The notes: a model not told the origin generated them from the sequence alone. Shown: positions 1-5,453, counted from the first letter of the stretch. The stretch is DNA of 5,453 nt from Methanobacteriota archaeon (GCA_005879015.1 VBMC01000042.1:1-5453), one strand, 5' to 3'. Made by a program: numbers and translations.

Positions 1-1
1 G

Positions 2-2770
2 AAAGCCTGCAATGCATACGCGCGGAGCGGCCGTTTTCCGCCCGGCCTCTGGAAGCAGGTGGAGGACGGGCTCTCGACCGTCGAGGCGAAGATCGGCCGT
101 CGGTTTGGCGATCCCGCGAACCCACTGCTCGTCTCCGTTCGGTCCGGCGCCAAGTTCTCGATGCCCGGGATGATGGACACGGTCCTCAATTTGGGCCTGA
201 ACGACGCCACCGTGGAGACGCTCGCGCGAATCTCGAACGCTCGGTTCGCGTGGGACGCCTACCGTCGGCTCATCGCGATGTTCGGTCGGATCGTGAAGGA
301 CATCGACGGACGAACCTTCGAGGCGATCTTGGAGGACCGCAAGGGCAAAGCCGGCGCGAGGAAAGACACTGACCTGTCTGCCGAAGAGCTCATCGCGATC
401 GTCGCGGATTTCAAACAATTGTACCGGGACCAGGTGGGAGAGGACTTCCCGCAGGGCCCGAAGGAACAGCTCCAGCAAGCGATCGCCGCCGTCTTCCGGT
501 CGTGGAACGGGAAGCGGGCCGTGGACTACCGAAACTTCAACAAGATCCCGCACGACCTCGGGACCGCCGCGAACGTCCAGACGATGGTCTTCGGGAACAT
601 GGGATCCGATTCTGGCACGGGCGTGGCCTTCACCCGGAACCCGTCGACCGGTGAGAAGCAGTTGTATGGGGAATTTCTCCCGAATGCGCAGGGCGAGGAT
701 GTCGTCGCTGGCATCCGCACCCCGATGACGATCGCGCAGCTCCGAGAGACCTTCCCCGCCGCATATGAACAATTCACGGACGTCGCGGAGCTGCTCGAGA
801 AGCACTACCGCGACGTACAGGATATCGAATTCACCGTGGAACGGGGAAAGCTATGGATGCTGCAGACGCGGACCGCGAAGCGGTCGGCAAAGGCCGCCGT
901 AAAGATCGCGGTCGACATGGCCCGTGAGGGCCTGGTGACGAAACAGGAAGCCATCCTCCGCGTCGAGCCGATGCATGTAGTGCAGCTCCTCCTTCCGCAG
1001 TTTGACGAGCGCGCCAAGGTCGGTGCTCGGAAGGAAGGACGTTATCTAACGCGCGGTCTCAACGCGTCGCCGGGAGCTGCCGCGGGATTCGCGACCTTCG
1101 ATCCGGACGAAGCCGAGTCGATGGGCCGCGACCAGAAGAGGCCGGTGATCCTGGTCCGCCTGGAGACCTCCCCCGATGACGTCCACGGGATCCTGTACGC
1201 GAAGGGAGTCCTTACCGCCCGAGGAGGAGCCACGAGCCATGCGGCCGTCGTCACGCGAGGTCTGGGGATCCCATGTGTGACCGGTTGCGAATCGATCTCC
1301 GTCGATTACGATGCAGCCCAGTTCCGCGTCGGCGAGAAGCTCGTCCGTCGGGGGGATTTCGTCTCGATTGACGGAAGCACGGGGGAGGTGTTCGAAGGTC
1401 GTATTCCGACGATTGATCCGGACTTCACAAAAGAGGCGGATTTGCAGGCGCTCCTTCGGTGGGCCGACGAAGAACGACGCCTCCAGGTGTGGGCCAACGC
1501 GGATTATCCGCGGGATGCGGAGCGCGCCCGGCAATTCGGCGCGCAAGGAATCGGCCTGGACCGGACGGAGCACATGTTCATGGAGACGGACCGGCTCGAC
1601 ATCGTCCACGAGATGATCCTCGCTGCGCCGGACTATCGACGGGTCTCTCGTGAGATGCGAGCACTCAGGTCCGAGCTCGAGACCGCGAAGGACGAGAAGC
1701 GAGATGGCATTTCGAAACGCATCGCGCTCCTCGACCCGGTGCTCGGGGATCTCTCCCGACGATATCTGGGCTCCTTAGAGAAACTCGGTGGCCTCCAGAA
1801 GAAGGATTTCATCGGCATCCTCCGGGCCATGCAAGGACTTCCCGTGATCATCCGCCTGATCGATCCGCCTCTCCATGAGTTCCTTCCAAAGTACGAGAGC
1901 CTGCTCGTCCAGGTGACAAAGCTCACTTTGGCACGGGGCAATCCGGAGGTGCTCATCGACAGCGCTCATTCCGACGAAGATAAGGAATTCGTCGAGGAGG
2001 TCACGAAAGCGGGGGACGGGGATGTTCGCCGTGGAATCGAGGCGCTTCTGCCGGGGAAGCAGGTCCTTCTCGAAGCCGTCGCTGCGAACCGGGAATCGAA
2101 CCCGATGTTGGGTCTTCGAGGATGCCGCCTCGGGATCACCTTCCCCGAGATCACGGAGATGCAGGTCCGGGCAATCTTCGAGGCCGCCTGCGCGCTCACC
2201 AAAGAAGGCGTCGTTGTAAAGCCGGAGATCATGATCCCCCTGGCGGGTCACGTGAACGAGCTGAAGGTCGAGAGAGACGCGCTCGAGGCAGAAGCGAAGA
2301 AGGTCATGGAACGGGAGGGCGTCTCCATTTCATACAAATTCGGGACGATGATCGAGCTCCCGAGGGCAGCGCTCACGGCGGACGAGATCGCGAAGCACGC
2401 GGAGGTCTTCTCCTTCGGGACCAACGATCTTACGCAGACCACGTTTGGATATTCCCGTGACGACGCGGAAAGCAAGTTCCTCCTCGACTTCGTGGACCGG
2501 GGAATCCTGCCCTTCAATCCTTTCCAGACGTTGGATCGCGAAGGTGTCGGCCAGCTCATGCGGATGTGTGTCCAAAAAGGCCGGAAGGTCCGCAAGGAGC
2601 TCGAGATCGGGATTTGCGGAGAGCATGGCGGCGATCCATCGAGCATCGAACTGTGCCACACACTCGGCCTGAACTATGTATCGTGCTCCCCCTTCCGCGT
2701 CCCGGTCGCTCGCCTAGCGGCGGCCCATGCGAAACTCAAAGGTGAAGTGTCTCGCGCCGAGGACCGCTAA
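2..2770 (+). CDS. ppdK: Pyruvate, phosphate dikinase (5' end missing)
   Basis: This cytosolic enzyme interconverts pyruvate + ATP + phosphate and PEP + AMP + pyrophosphate. The reading frame is open to the left edge: residues before the GTG at 59 (ACNAYARSG..FPPGLW) match the family, so roughly 55 N-terminal residues lie outside the window. Numbering from base 2, 922 residues are visible. They comprise the ATP-grasp part (VSVRSGAKFSMPGMMDT, then MVFGN, GTGVAFTRNPSTGE, NAQGEDVVAG), the swivelling phosphohistidine domain with TARGGATSHAAVV (catalytic His413, codon 1238-1240), and the PEP/pyruvate barrel (GIGLDRTEHMF, DPPLHEF, GTMIELPRAALTADE, FSFGTNDLTQ, GICGEHGGDPSS). The catalytic Cys872 is codon 2615-2617, and the conserved SCSPFRVPVARLAAA end follows. 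All catalytic motifs are intact. The His-to-Cys distance is 459 residues, against 376 in the Clostridium symbiosum enzyme as I recall it; two inserts account for the extra length. It is followed 13 bases later by the PrsW-like gene. Identity is certain from motifs; the favoured direction in vivo is not visible. Confidence 0.97.
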   Translation, partial: KACNAYARSGRFPPGLWKQVEDGLSTVEAKIGRRFGDPANPLLVSVRSGAKFSMPGMMDTVLNLGLNDATVETLARISNARFAWDAYRRLIAMFGRIVKDIDGRTFEAILEDRKGKAGARKDTDLSAEELIAIVADFKQLYRDQVGEDFPQGPKEQLQQAIAAVFRSWNGKRAVDYRNFNKIPHDLGTAANVQTMVFGNMGSDSGTGVAFTRNPSTGEKQLYGEFLPNAQGEDVVAGIRTPMTIAQLRETFPAAYEQFTDVAELLEKHYRDVQDIEFTVERGKLWMLQTRTAKRSAKAAVKIAVDMAREGLVTKQEAILRVEPMHVVQLLLPQFDERAKVGARKEGRYLTRGLNASPGAAAGFATFDPDEAESMGRDQKRPVILVRLETSPDDVHGILYAKGVLTARGGATSHAAVVTRGLGIPCVTGCESISVDYDAAQFRVGEKLVRRGDFVSIDGSTGEVFEGRIPTIDPDFTKEADLQALLRWADEERRLQVWANADYPRDAERARQFGAQGIGLDRTEHMFMETDRLDIVHEMILAAPDYRRVSREMRALRSELETAKDEKRDGISKRIALLDPVLGDLSRRYLGSLEKLGGLQKKDFIGILRAMQGLPVIIRLIDPPLHEFLPKYESLLVQVTKLTLARGNPEVLIDSAHSDEDKEFVEEVTKAGDGDVRRGIEALLPGKQVLLEAVAANRESNPMLGLRGCRLGITFPEITEMQVRAIFEAACALTKEGVVVKPEIMIPLAGHVNELKVERDALEAEAKKVMEREGVSISYKFGTMIELPRAALTADEIAKHAEVFSFGTNDLTQTTFGYSRDDAESKFLLDFVDRGILPFNPFQTLDREGVGQLMRMCVQKGRKVRKELEIGICGEHGGDPSSIELCHTLGLNYVSCSPFRVPVARLAAAHAKLKGEVSRAEDR

Positions 2771-2773
2771 CGC

Positions 2774-2777
2774 GAGG
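2774..2777 (+). promoter_or_regulatory. Shine-Dalgarno site for the PrsW-like gene
   Basis: GAGG lies six bases before the ATG at 2784 and just after the ppdK stop codon. It decides for 2784 over the in-frame ATG at 2727, which would lie 44 bases inside ppdK and add 19 charged residues in front of the first membrane segment. Confidence 0.6.
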
Positions 2778-2783
2778 CCGTCC

Positions 2784-3557
2784 ATGGCCGACCTGGCGAG
2801 CTCCCCCCTTTTTCTCCTGGTACTCGTCGTCTCGGCCTTCTCGCTGCCCCTCGTCTTCCTCGTCTGGATTCGGAACACGGCGCGCTACGGTCGGGAGCCT
2901 TGGTCCACCGTGCTCAAGACGTTCGCCTGGGGCGCGGTCTTCAGCGTGATTATCGCGCTCGTGTTCAGCTTGGTCCTCGTGCTCACGCTCGGCCAGATTC
3001 AGTCCCTGAACGATTTTTTCGCCCGTCGGTTCGCGGACCCGGGGACCGCGATCGGCGTCCTCATCGTCGCACCCGTGGTGGAGGAAGCCGCGAAGGGGGT
3101 CGGAGCGAGGGCTGGCCGGCGTCAGACTCAATCGAGGACAGATGGTCTCGTCTACGGTGCCGCAGCCGGCCTTGGGTTTTCCGCCACGGAAAATCTGATC
3201 TACGGACTCGCAGCGCTTCTGGTTCCGGGTGTCGGTGCCTCCGGTTCCCTCATCGTCGTCGCGGTTCGTTCCTTCTCCTCGACGTTCCTCCACGCGAGCT
3301 CGACTGCGGTCCTGGGGTATGGCCTCGCGAAGTCGTGGCTCACCGGGAATACCTGGGTGCTCCTCCCGTTCTACTTTGTCGCGGTCGTCATGCATGCCAC
3401 TTTCAACCTGTTCTCGACCCTGGCCCTGACCTATGGGGACCAGAACGATCCGGTCGCGGAGACGCTCGCCTTTTTGGGGGCCGTGACCTTCGCGATCGTC
3501 GCGATCAGTATCGTGCGGTTCAAACTCGCTTCCGGCCGACCCGCTCCTTCCAGGTGA
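2784..3557 (+). CDS. PrsW-family intramembrane metalloprotease-like protein
   Basis: This is a 257-residue polytopic membrane protein. Hydrophobic stretches lie at about residues 8-29, 45-70, 86-99, 121-142, 148-175, 188-215 and 230-250. PrsW family hallmarks appear in order: VVEEAAK (Glu100, Glu101, Lys104), GLVYGAAAGLGFSATENLIYG (Glu136), FLHASST (His170) and HATFN (His204, Asn208). In Bacillus, PrsW cleaves the anti-sigma factor RsiW; archaeal relatives have no established substrate, so this one's target is unknown. The stretch after EExxK (about residues 105-118) is Arg/Gln-rich, where relatives I can recall are mostly hydrophobic; this could reflect divergence or a local sequence error. 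The ATG at 2784 is chosen because it follows a GAGG site and starts directly before membrane segment 1. It sits between ppdK (13-base gap) and the FAH-family gene (3-base gap), so it is probably cotranscribed with both. Family assignment is good; protease activity is inferred from motifs only. Confidence 0.85.
   Translation: MADLASSPLFLLVLVVSAFSLPLVFLVWIRNTARYGREPWSTVLKTFAWGAVFSVIIALVFSLVLVLTLGQIQSLNDFFARRFADPGTAIGVLIVAPVVEEAAKGVGARAGRRQTQSRTDGLVYGAAAGLGFSATENLIYGLAALLVPGVGASGSLIVVAVRSFSSTFLHASSTAVLGYGLAKSWLTGNTWVLLPFYFVAVVMHATFNLFSTLALTYGDQNDPVAETLAFLGAVTFAIVAISIVRFKLASGRPAPSR
3552..3557 (+). promoter_or_regulatory. Shine-Dalgarno site overlapping the PrsW-like stop
   Basis: AGGTGA includes the TGA stop of the upstream gene and matches the GGAGGTGA consensus, in register with a GTG start at 3561. 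That implies translational coupling and favours the GTG over the ATG at 3594, which has no such site before it. Confidence 0.55.
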
Positions 3558-3560
3558 CGC

Positions 3561-4226
3561 GTGCCGCAAGTTGTCAAGACGGACCCCCGTCGAATGAACG
3601 TCTCCAAGATTCTCTGCGTCGCACGCAATTACGCGGACCACGCGAAGGAAATGGGAACAGCCGTTCCGACGGAACCGATTTTCTTCCTGAAACCGACCAC
3701 GGCGCTCCTGCCAACGGGGGGAACGATCCTGTTGCCCCCTCAGTCAAAGCGCGTCGAAGTCGAGACCGAGCTGGCCGTGATTCTCGGGACCGGCGGACGC
3801 GAAGTGCCCGCGGACAAGGCGATGACGCTCGTGGGCGGGTACAGCGTGTTCTTCGACATCACCGCGCGCGACTTGCAGGCGAAGGCACGGGAAGACGGCT
3901 CCCCGTGGACGGCGTCAAAGGGATTCGATACCTTCGCCCCGATGTCAGAACCGGTCCCTCCGGAACACGTTTCCGACCCGCACGCGCTCGGGATTCGACT
4001 AAAGGTGAACGGGATTGTCAGGCAGGATTCCAATACCCGCCAGATGATCTTCCGAATTCCACATCTCATCGAAGCGGCCTCGCAAATCATGACCCTCGAG
4101 GCAGGGGACGTGATCGCGACCGGCACACCCGCCGGTGTGTGGCCGATCGTCCCGGGCGACCGACTTGAGGCGGACATTGCACGTGTCGGGATTCTTCGAT
4201 GCACAGTCGCCGCGCGAAACCGTTAA
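3561..4226 (+). CDS. Fumarylacetoacetate hydrolase family protein (FAHD1 type)
   Basis: This is a 221-residue single-domain FAH-fold enzyme. It begins with the typical ILCVARNYADHAKEMG lid region and FFLKPTTALL. The divalent-metal ligands are present as VETELAVILG (Glu68 and Glu70) and FFDITARDLQ (Asp99); the 29-residue Glu-Asp spacing equals that of human FAHD1 as I recall it. KGFDTF, GDVIATGTPAGV and a C-terminal GDRLEADI stretch complete the fold. Relatives hydrolyse acylpyruvates, decarboxylate oxaloacetate, or act in aromatic meta-cleavage and sugar-acid pathways; motifs alone do not select the substrate. Closeness to ppdK makes a pyruvate- or oxaloacetate-related role attractive, but this is inference. 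The start is GTG at 3561, with AGGTGA overlapping the previous stop. Homologues usually begin near the ATG at 3594, which would remove 11 residues, so that start remains possible. It lies three bases after the PrsW-like gene. Confidence 0.93.
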   Translation: MPQVVKTDPRRMNVSKILCVARNYADHAKEMGTAVPTEPIFFLKPTTALLPTGGTILLPPQSKRVEVETELAVILGTGGREVPADKAMTLVGGYSVFFDITARDLQAKAREDGSPWTASKGFDTFAPMSEPVPPEHVSDPHALGIRLKVNGIVRQDSNTRQMIFRIPHLIEAASQIMTLEAGDVIATGTPAGVWPIVPGDRLEADIARVGILRCTVAARNR

Positions 4227-4246
4227 CTACGCGGGACTGCGTGCAT

Positions 4247-4251
4247 GAGGG
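4247..4251 (+). promoter_or_regulatory. Shine-Dalgarno site for the Trp-rich protein
   Basis: GAGGG is placed three to four bases before the ATG at 4255. It supports this start over the ATG at 4245, which is in another frame and gives an unlikely Arg/Gly-rich product. Confidence 0.5.
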
Positions 4252-4254
4252 CGC

Positions 4255-4725
4255 ATGCGTTTTCGCTTCGAGATGGATGGGGACGTCTACTCGAAAAACA
4301 AGGAGTCGTTCAAGAGACTTCTCGCGAAGCACGGGCTCCGATGGCGGGGGAGCCTAGACCGACCGTTCTGGGCGAGCGGCACGGAGCGCGTCACCGCCGT
4401 CTTCGATCGGGACGAGGAACGGGACCTTCTGCGAAGCGCCGCGCTCGTCTGGGAGAGCGCGGGGAAGTCACGCCTCCTGGAGGACCTGAAGGCGTGGGCA
4501 TGGGAAGCCGGGGCGAAGGCCGTCGAAGATCGATCTCCTTCGGCTGAGGATGTGACCGACGAGGTCGAGCAGGCCCTGCGGTACTGGGACATTGTGTGGA
4601 AACCCAACGAGGATTGGTTGAAGGCCCAAGGCCGACCCAGGGCCTGGATCGAGGCGGATGTCAAGCGGTGGAAGCAACAGCGACAAGAACGTCGACGGGA
4701 GCTCGTGGGCCAAGCGACCGACTAG
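4255..4725 (+). CDS. Unrecognised Trp-rich, charged soluble protein
   Basis: I do not recognise a family. The 156-residue product is soluble, with no signal peptide or membrane segment. It carries ten tryptophans (about 6 percent), many in charged helix-like contexts such as LKAWAWEAG, RYWDIVWKPNEDW and VKRWKQQRQERRREL. The N-terminus (MRFRFEMDGDVYSKNK) looks like a short strand pair followed by a basic helix, and the C-terminus is strongly basic. Acidic/basic alternation over residues 80-150 suggests an alpha-helical domain, possibly a nucleic-acid or protein partner, but no catalytic motif is visible. It reads as a real gene: GC-rich third positions, a GAGGG site before the ATG, and continuous coding in a region where other frames look like shadows. 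It lies 28 bases after the FAH-family gene in the same direction and may be the last gene of the operon. Its TAG stop overlaps the TAG of the opposite-strand zinc-ribbon frame. Confidence 0.78.
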   Translation: MRFRFEMDGDVYSKNKESFKRLLAKHGLRWRGSLDRPFWASGTERVTAVFDRDEERDLLRSAALVWESAGKSRLLEDLKAWAWEAGAKAVEDRSPSAEDVTDEVEQALRYWDIVWKPNEDWLKAQGRPRAWIEADVKRWKQQRQERRRELVGQATD

Positions 4726-4928
4726 AACGCCGCGATGGAACGAACCTCGAGCGAATCATAACAGTCGAAACAATATCCCTGGCGCCGGTCATCCGGGAGG
4801 AGGACGATGCGGGTGTGGCATTTTCGGCACCGGGCCGAGCGGTCGCCTCCGTCGGAAATGCGCCGTAAATCTGGACGAAGCTTCCATGAAATCGTACACG
4901 CCCCCCCGAGCCGGTCCCCGGGCGGCAC
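4722..4928 (-). CDS. Small zinc-ribbon protein (start uncertain)
   Basis: The last 37 or so residues read ARCRKCHTRIVLLPDD, then QGYCFDCYDSLE, a clean CX2C-X15-CX2C zinc-ribbon signature (Cys codons at 4827-4829, 4818-4820, 4770-4772 and 4761-4763, read on the minus strand). Codons there are GC3-rich, like the neighbours. The frame stays open far upstream, antisense to tmk, but that part looks like shadow sequence. No ATG or TTG lies in frame between the tmk start and the ribbon; the nearest conventional start is the GTG at 4928, giving 68 residues, with no clear Shine-Dalgarno site. An ATG at 4887 is one base out of register, so a frameshift or sequence error is conceivable. Function is unknown; such tiny ribbons often bind nucleic acid or a protein partner. 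It converges tail-to-tail with the Trp-rich gene, both TAG stops lying in one CTAG. I trust the ribbon more than the start. Confidence 0.48.
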   Translation of the reverse strand: MPPGDRLGGACTISWKLRPDLRRISDGGDRSARCRKCHTRIVLLPDDRRQGYCFDCYDSLEVRSIAAF

Positions 4929-4943
4929 GGAGCCGTCGCACTC

Positions 4944-4951
4944 TATAAAAA
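4944..4951. promoter_or_regulatory. TATA-like box, possibly bidirectional
   Basis: TATAAAAA on the plus strand, TTTTTATA on the minus strand, stands out in an otherwise GC-rich gap. On the plus strand it would predict transcription starting near 4971, giving tmk a leader of about 50 bases that contains the inverted repeat. On the minus strand it would predict a start near 4921, driving the zinc-ribbon frame, though downstream of the GTG proposed for it. The minus-strand form is closer to the archaeal consensus (TTTATATA). No transcript data are available. Confidence 0.4.
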
Positions 4952-4981
4952 CGTTGTGCGGGCCAGGCAACGGCGCGTCGC

Positions 4982-5014
4982 GACAACGGTTTAATGCTCG
5001 GCCCGACCGTTGTC
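4982..5014. repeat. Perfect inverted repeat with 9-bp arms upstream of tmk
   Basis: GACAACGGT (4982-4990) pairs perfectly with ACCGTTGTC (5006-5014) across a 15-base spacer. The right arm ends seven bases before the proposed tmk start codon. It could be an operator for a dimeric regulator or, if transcribed, an RNA hairpin near the translation start. Two further CAACG/CGTTG copies lie just upstream (4952-4956 and 4968-4972). Confidence 0.65.
4990..4995 (+). promoter_or_regulatory. Second TATA-like box for tmk
   Basis: TTTAAT lies at the left edge of the inverted-repeat spacer. An archaeal transcript starts about 26 bases downstream of the box centre, which here is near 5018-5019, almost on the TTG at 5022. 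This would give a nearly leaderless mRNA and explain the missing Shine-Dalgarno site. The match to consensus is modest. Confidence 0.35.
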
Positions 5015-5021
5015 CCCGGTC

Positions 5022-5453
5022 TTGCTCACCGGCTTCGTAACATTCGAAGGCATTGACGGTTCCGGGAAGACCACTGTGAGCCGTCTCGTCATGGAAAAAC
5101 TTCGGTCCCGGGGTCATTCTGTCTTCCTGACGAAGGAACCCACAACCGGGTGGCTCGGAGACGTGGTCCGTCGGGGCGTCGAAGAGGACGCGAACGCGAT
5201 TACGGAGGCATTCTTGTTCCTCGCGGATCGTTCGGCCCACATCCCGCAGATTCGCTCCCATCTCGAGAAGGGCGATGTAGTCCTCTGCGACCGCTACGCA
5301 GACTCCACGTACGCATACCAGGGCGCGCGGTTGGCCGGCGTCCTTCCGGATCCTGTCCGGTTCCTGCAGAATGCGAGTCGAGAATGGCTGCTATCCCCCG
5401 ATCTCACGATCTTCCTCCGAGTCTCGCCGGAACTCGGAATGGAACGGATCAAG
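5022..5453 (+). CDS. tmk: Thymidylate kinase (3' end missing)
   Basis: The product phosphorylates dTMP to dTDP with ATP in the cytosol, an essential step of dTTP synthesis. The 144 visible residues include FEGIDGSGKTT (P-loop, Lys16), TKEPTTGWLG (residues 37-46, the archaeal variant of the TREPGG loop), FLFLADRSAH (residues 64-73) and the family signature DRYADSTYAYQGARL (Asp90, Arg91, Tyr92). The frame runs off the right edge before the lid region is complete; about 55-70 residues are probably missing. An in-frame TAA at 4992-4994 limits the 5' end. No ATG or GTG lies between it and the P-loop, leaving TTG at 5022 (best fit: three residues before the first strand) or TTG at 5010. No Shine-Dalgarno site is visible, so a leaderless or short-leader mRNA is likely. 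The gene is preceded by TATA-like boxes and an inverted repeat and appears to begin its own transcription unit. Confidence 0.95.
   Translation, partial: MLTGFVTFEGIDGSGKTTVSRLVMEKLRSRGHSVFLTKEPTTGWLGDVVRRGVEEDANAITEAFLFLADRSAHIPQIRSHLEKGDVVLCDRYADSTYAYQGARLAGVLPDPVRFLQNASREWLLSPDLTIFLRVSPELGMERIK

Larger units (their letters stand above)
4726..5021. other. Gap between the Trp-rich gene and tmk
   Basis: No convincing plus-strand gene lies here. The left two-thirds are covered by the minus-strand zinc-ribbon frame; the right part (4941-5021) holds two TATA-like boxes, four CAACG-type half-sites and the inverted repeat. I see no clear intrinsic terminator or poly-T tract that would end the upstream operon. 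Confidence 0.6.

Noticed and set aside
59..61. GTG as the start codon of the PPDK gene
   Set aside because: The frame is open upstream and residues encoded by 2-58 match the conserved PPDK N-terminal region, so this Val is internal and the gene is cut by the window edge.
1046..1609. Minus-strand frame of 187 residues inside ppdK
   Set aside because: It is antisense to the catalytic His region of a confidently identified gene and has no recognisable motif.
2736..3641. Long minus-strand frame (301 residues)
   Set aside because: It is antisense to the PrsW-like gene, extremely rich in Arg/Glu/Asp/Gly and without any domain pattern, as expected for a GC-rich shadow frame.
2900..4168. Long plus-strand frame (422 residues) across two genes
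   Set aside because: It is Arg/Gly/Pro-rich low-complexity shadow sequence crossing the PrsW-like and FAH-family genes, both of which carry clear family motifs in other frames.
4252..4259. CGCATGCG palindrome over the start of the Trp-rich gene
   Set aside because: An 8-base self-complementary word is expected by chance in GC-rich sequence and has no second copy nearby.
4807..5040. Plus-strand frame of 77 residues before tmk
   Set aside because: Its composition is Arg/Ser/Pro-rich, it has no ribosome site, and it is antisense to the more convincing zinc-ribbon Cys codons and overlaps the regulatory stretch.
4929..5261. N-terminal extension of the zinc-ribbon frame on the minus strand (to an ATG at 5261)
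   Set aside because: It lies antisense to the tmk P-loop and dTMP-binding region and shows no protein-like pattern; only the part below about 4928 looks coding.

Overview
The window looks like a high-GC chromosomal segment from an archaeon, most plausibly a Thermoplasmatota-type lineage. I infer this from the gene content, from Shine-Dalgarno sites of the GAGG/GGTGA type at tightly packed starts, and from TATA-like boxes (TATAAAAA, TTTAAT) as the only AT-rich islands in the main intergenic gap. The lineage is an inference; a bacterial origin is not strictly excluded.

Layout. Bases 2-2770 (+) hold a 5'-truncated pyruvate, phosphate dikinase gene (ppdK) that enters from the left edge. After 13 bases comes a PrsW-type intramembrane protein gene (2784-3557). 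After 3 more bases comes a fumarylacetoacetate hydrolase (FAH) family gene (3561-4226), and after 28 bases an unrecognised tryptophan-rich protein gene (4255-4725). These four are co-directional and probably one transcription unit. A tiny CX2C-X15-CX2C zinc-ribbon reading frame lies on the opposite strand (about 4928 down to 4722). Its TAG stop interlocks with the stop of the tryptophan-rich gene in a shared CTAG. A control-looking stretch (4941-5021) then precedes a 3'-truncated thymidylate kinase gene (tmk, 5022-5453), which leaves the window on the right.

How the genes relate. PPDK interconverts pyruvate and phosphoenolpyruvate (PEP). The FAH-family enzyme is of the FAHD1 type, a group known for acylpyruvate hydrolysis and oxaloacetate decarboxylation, both of which yield pyruvate. 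The two could therefore meet at the PEP/pyruvate/oxaloacetate node, although their shared operon is only suggestive. PrsW and the tryptophan-rich protein have no obvious link to that chemistry. Thymidylate kinase is an unrelated housekeeping gene and appears to start a new transcription unit.

Most unusual points: two inserts of about 40 residues in the PEP/pyruvate-binding domain of PPDK; four CAACG/CGTTG half-sites, including a perfect 9-bp-arm inverted repeat, directly upstream of tmk around a TATA-like box; a small unannotated zinc-ribbon frame; and a non-ATG start for tmk. I saw no CRISPR array, transposon, tRNA or rRNA, and nothing that amounts to a clearly new multi-gene system.
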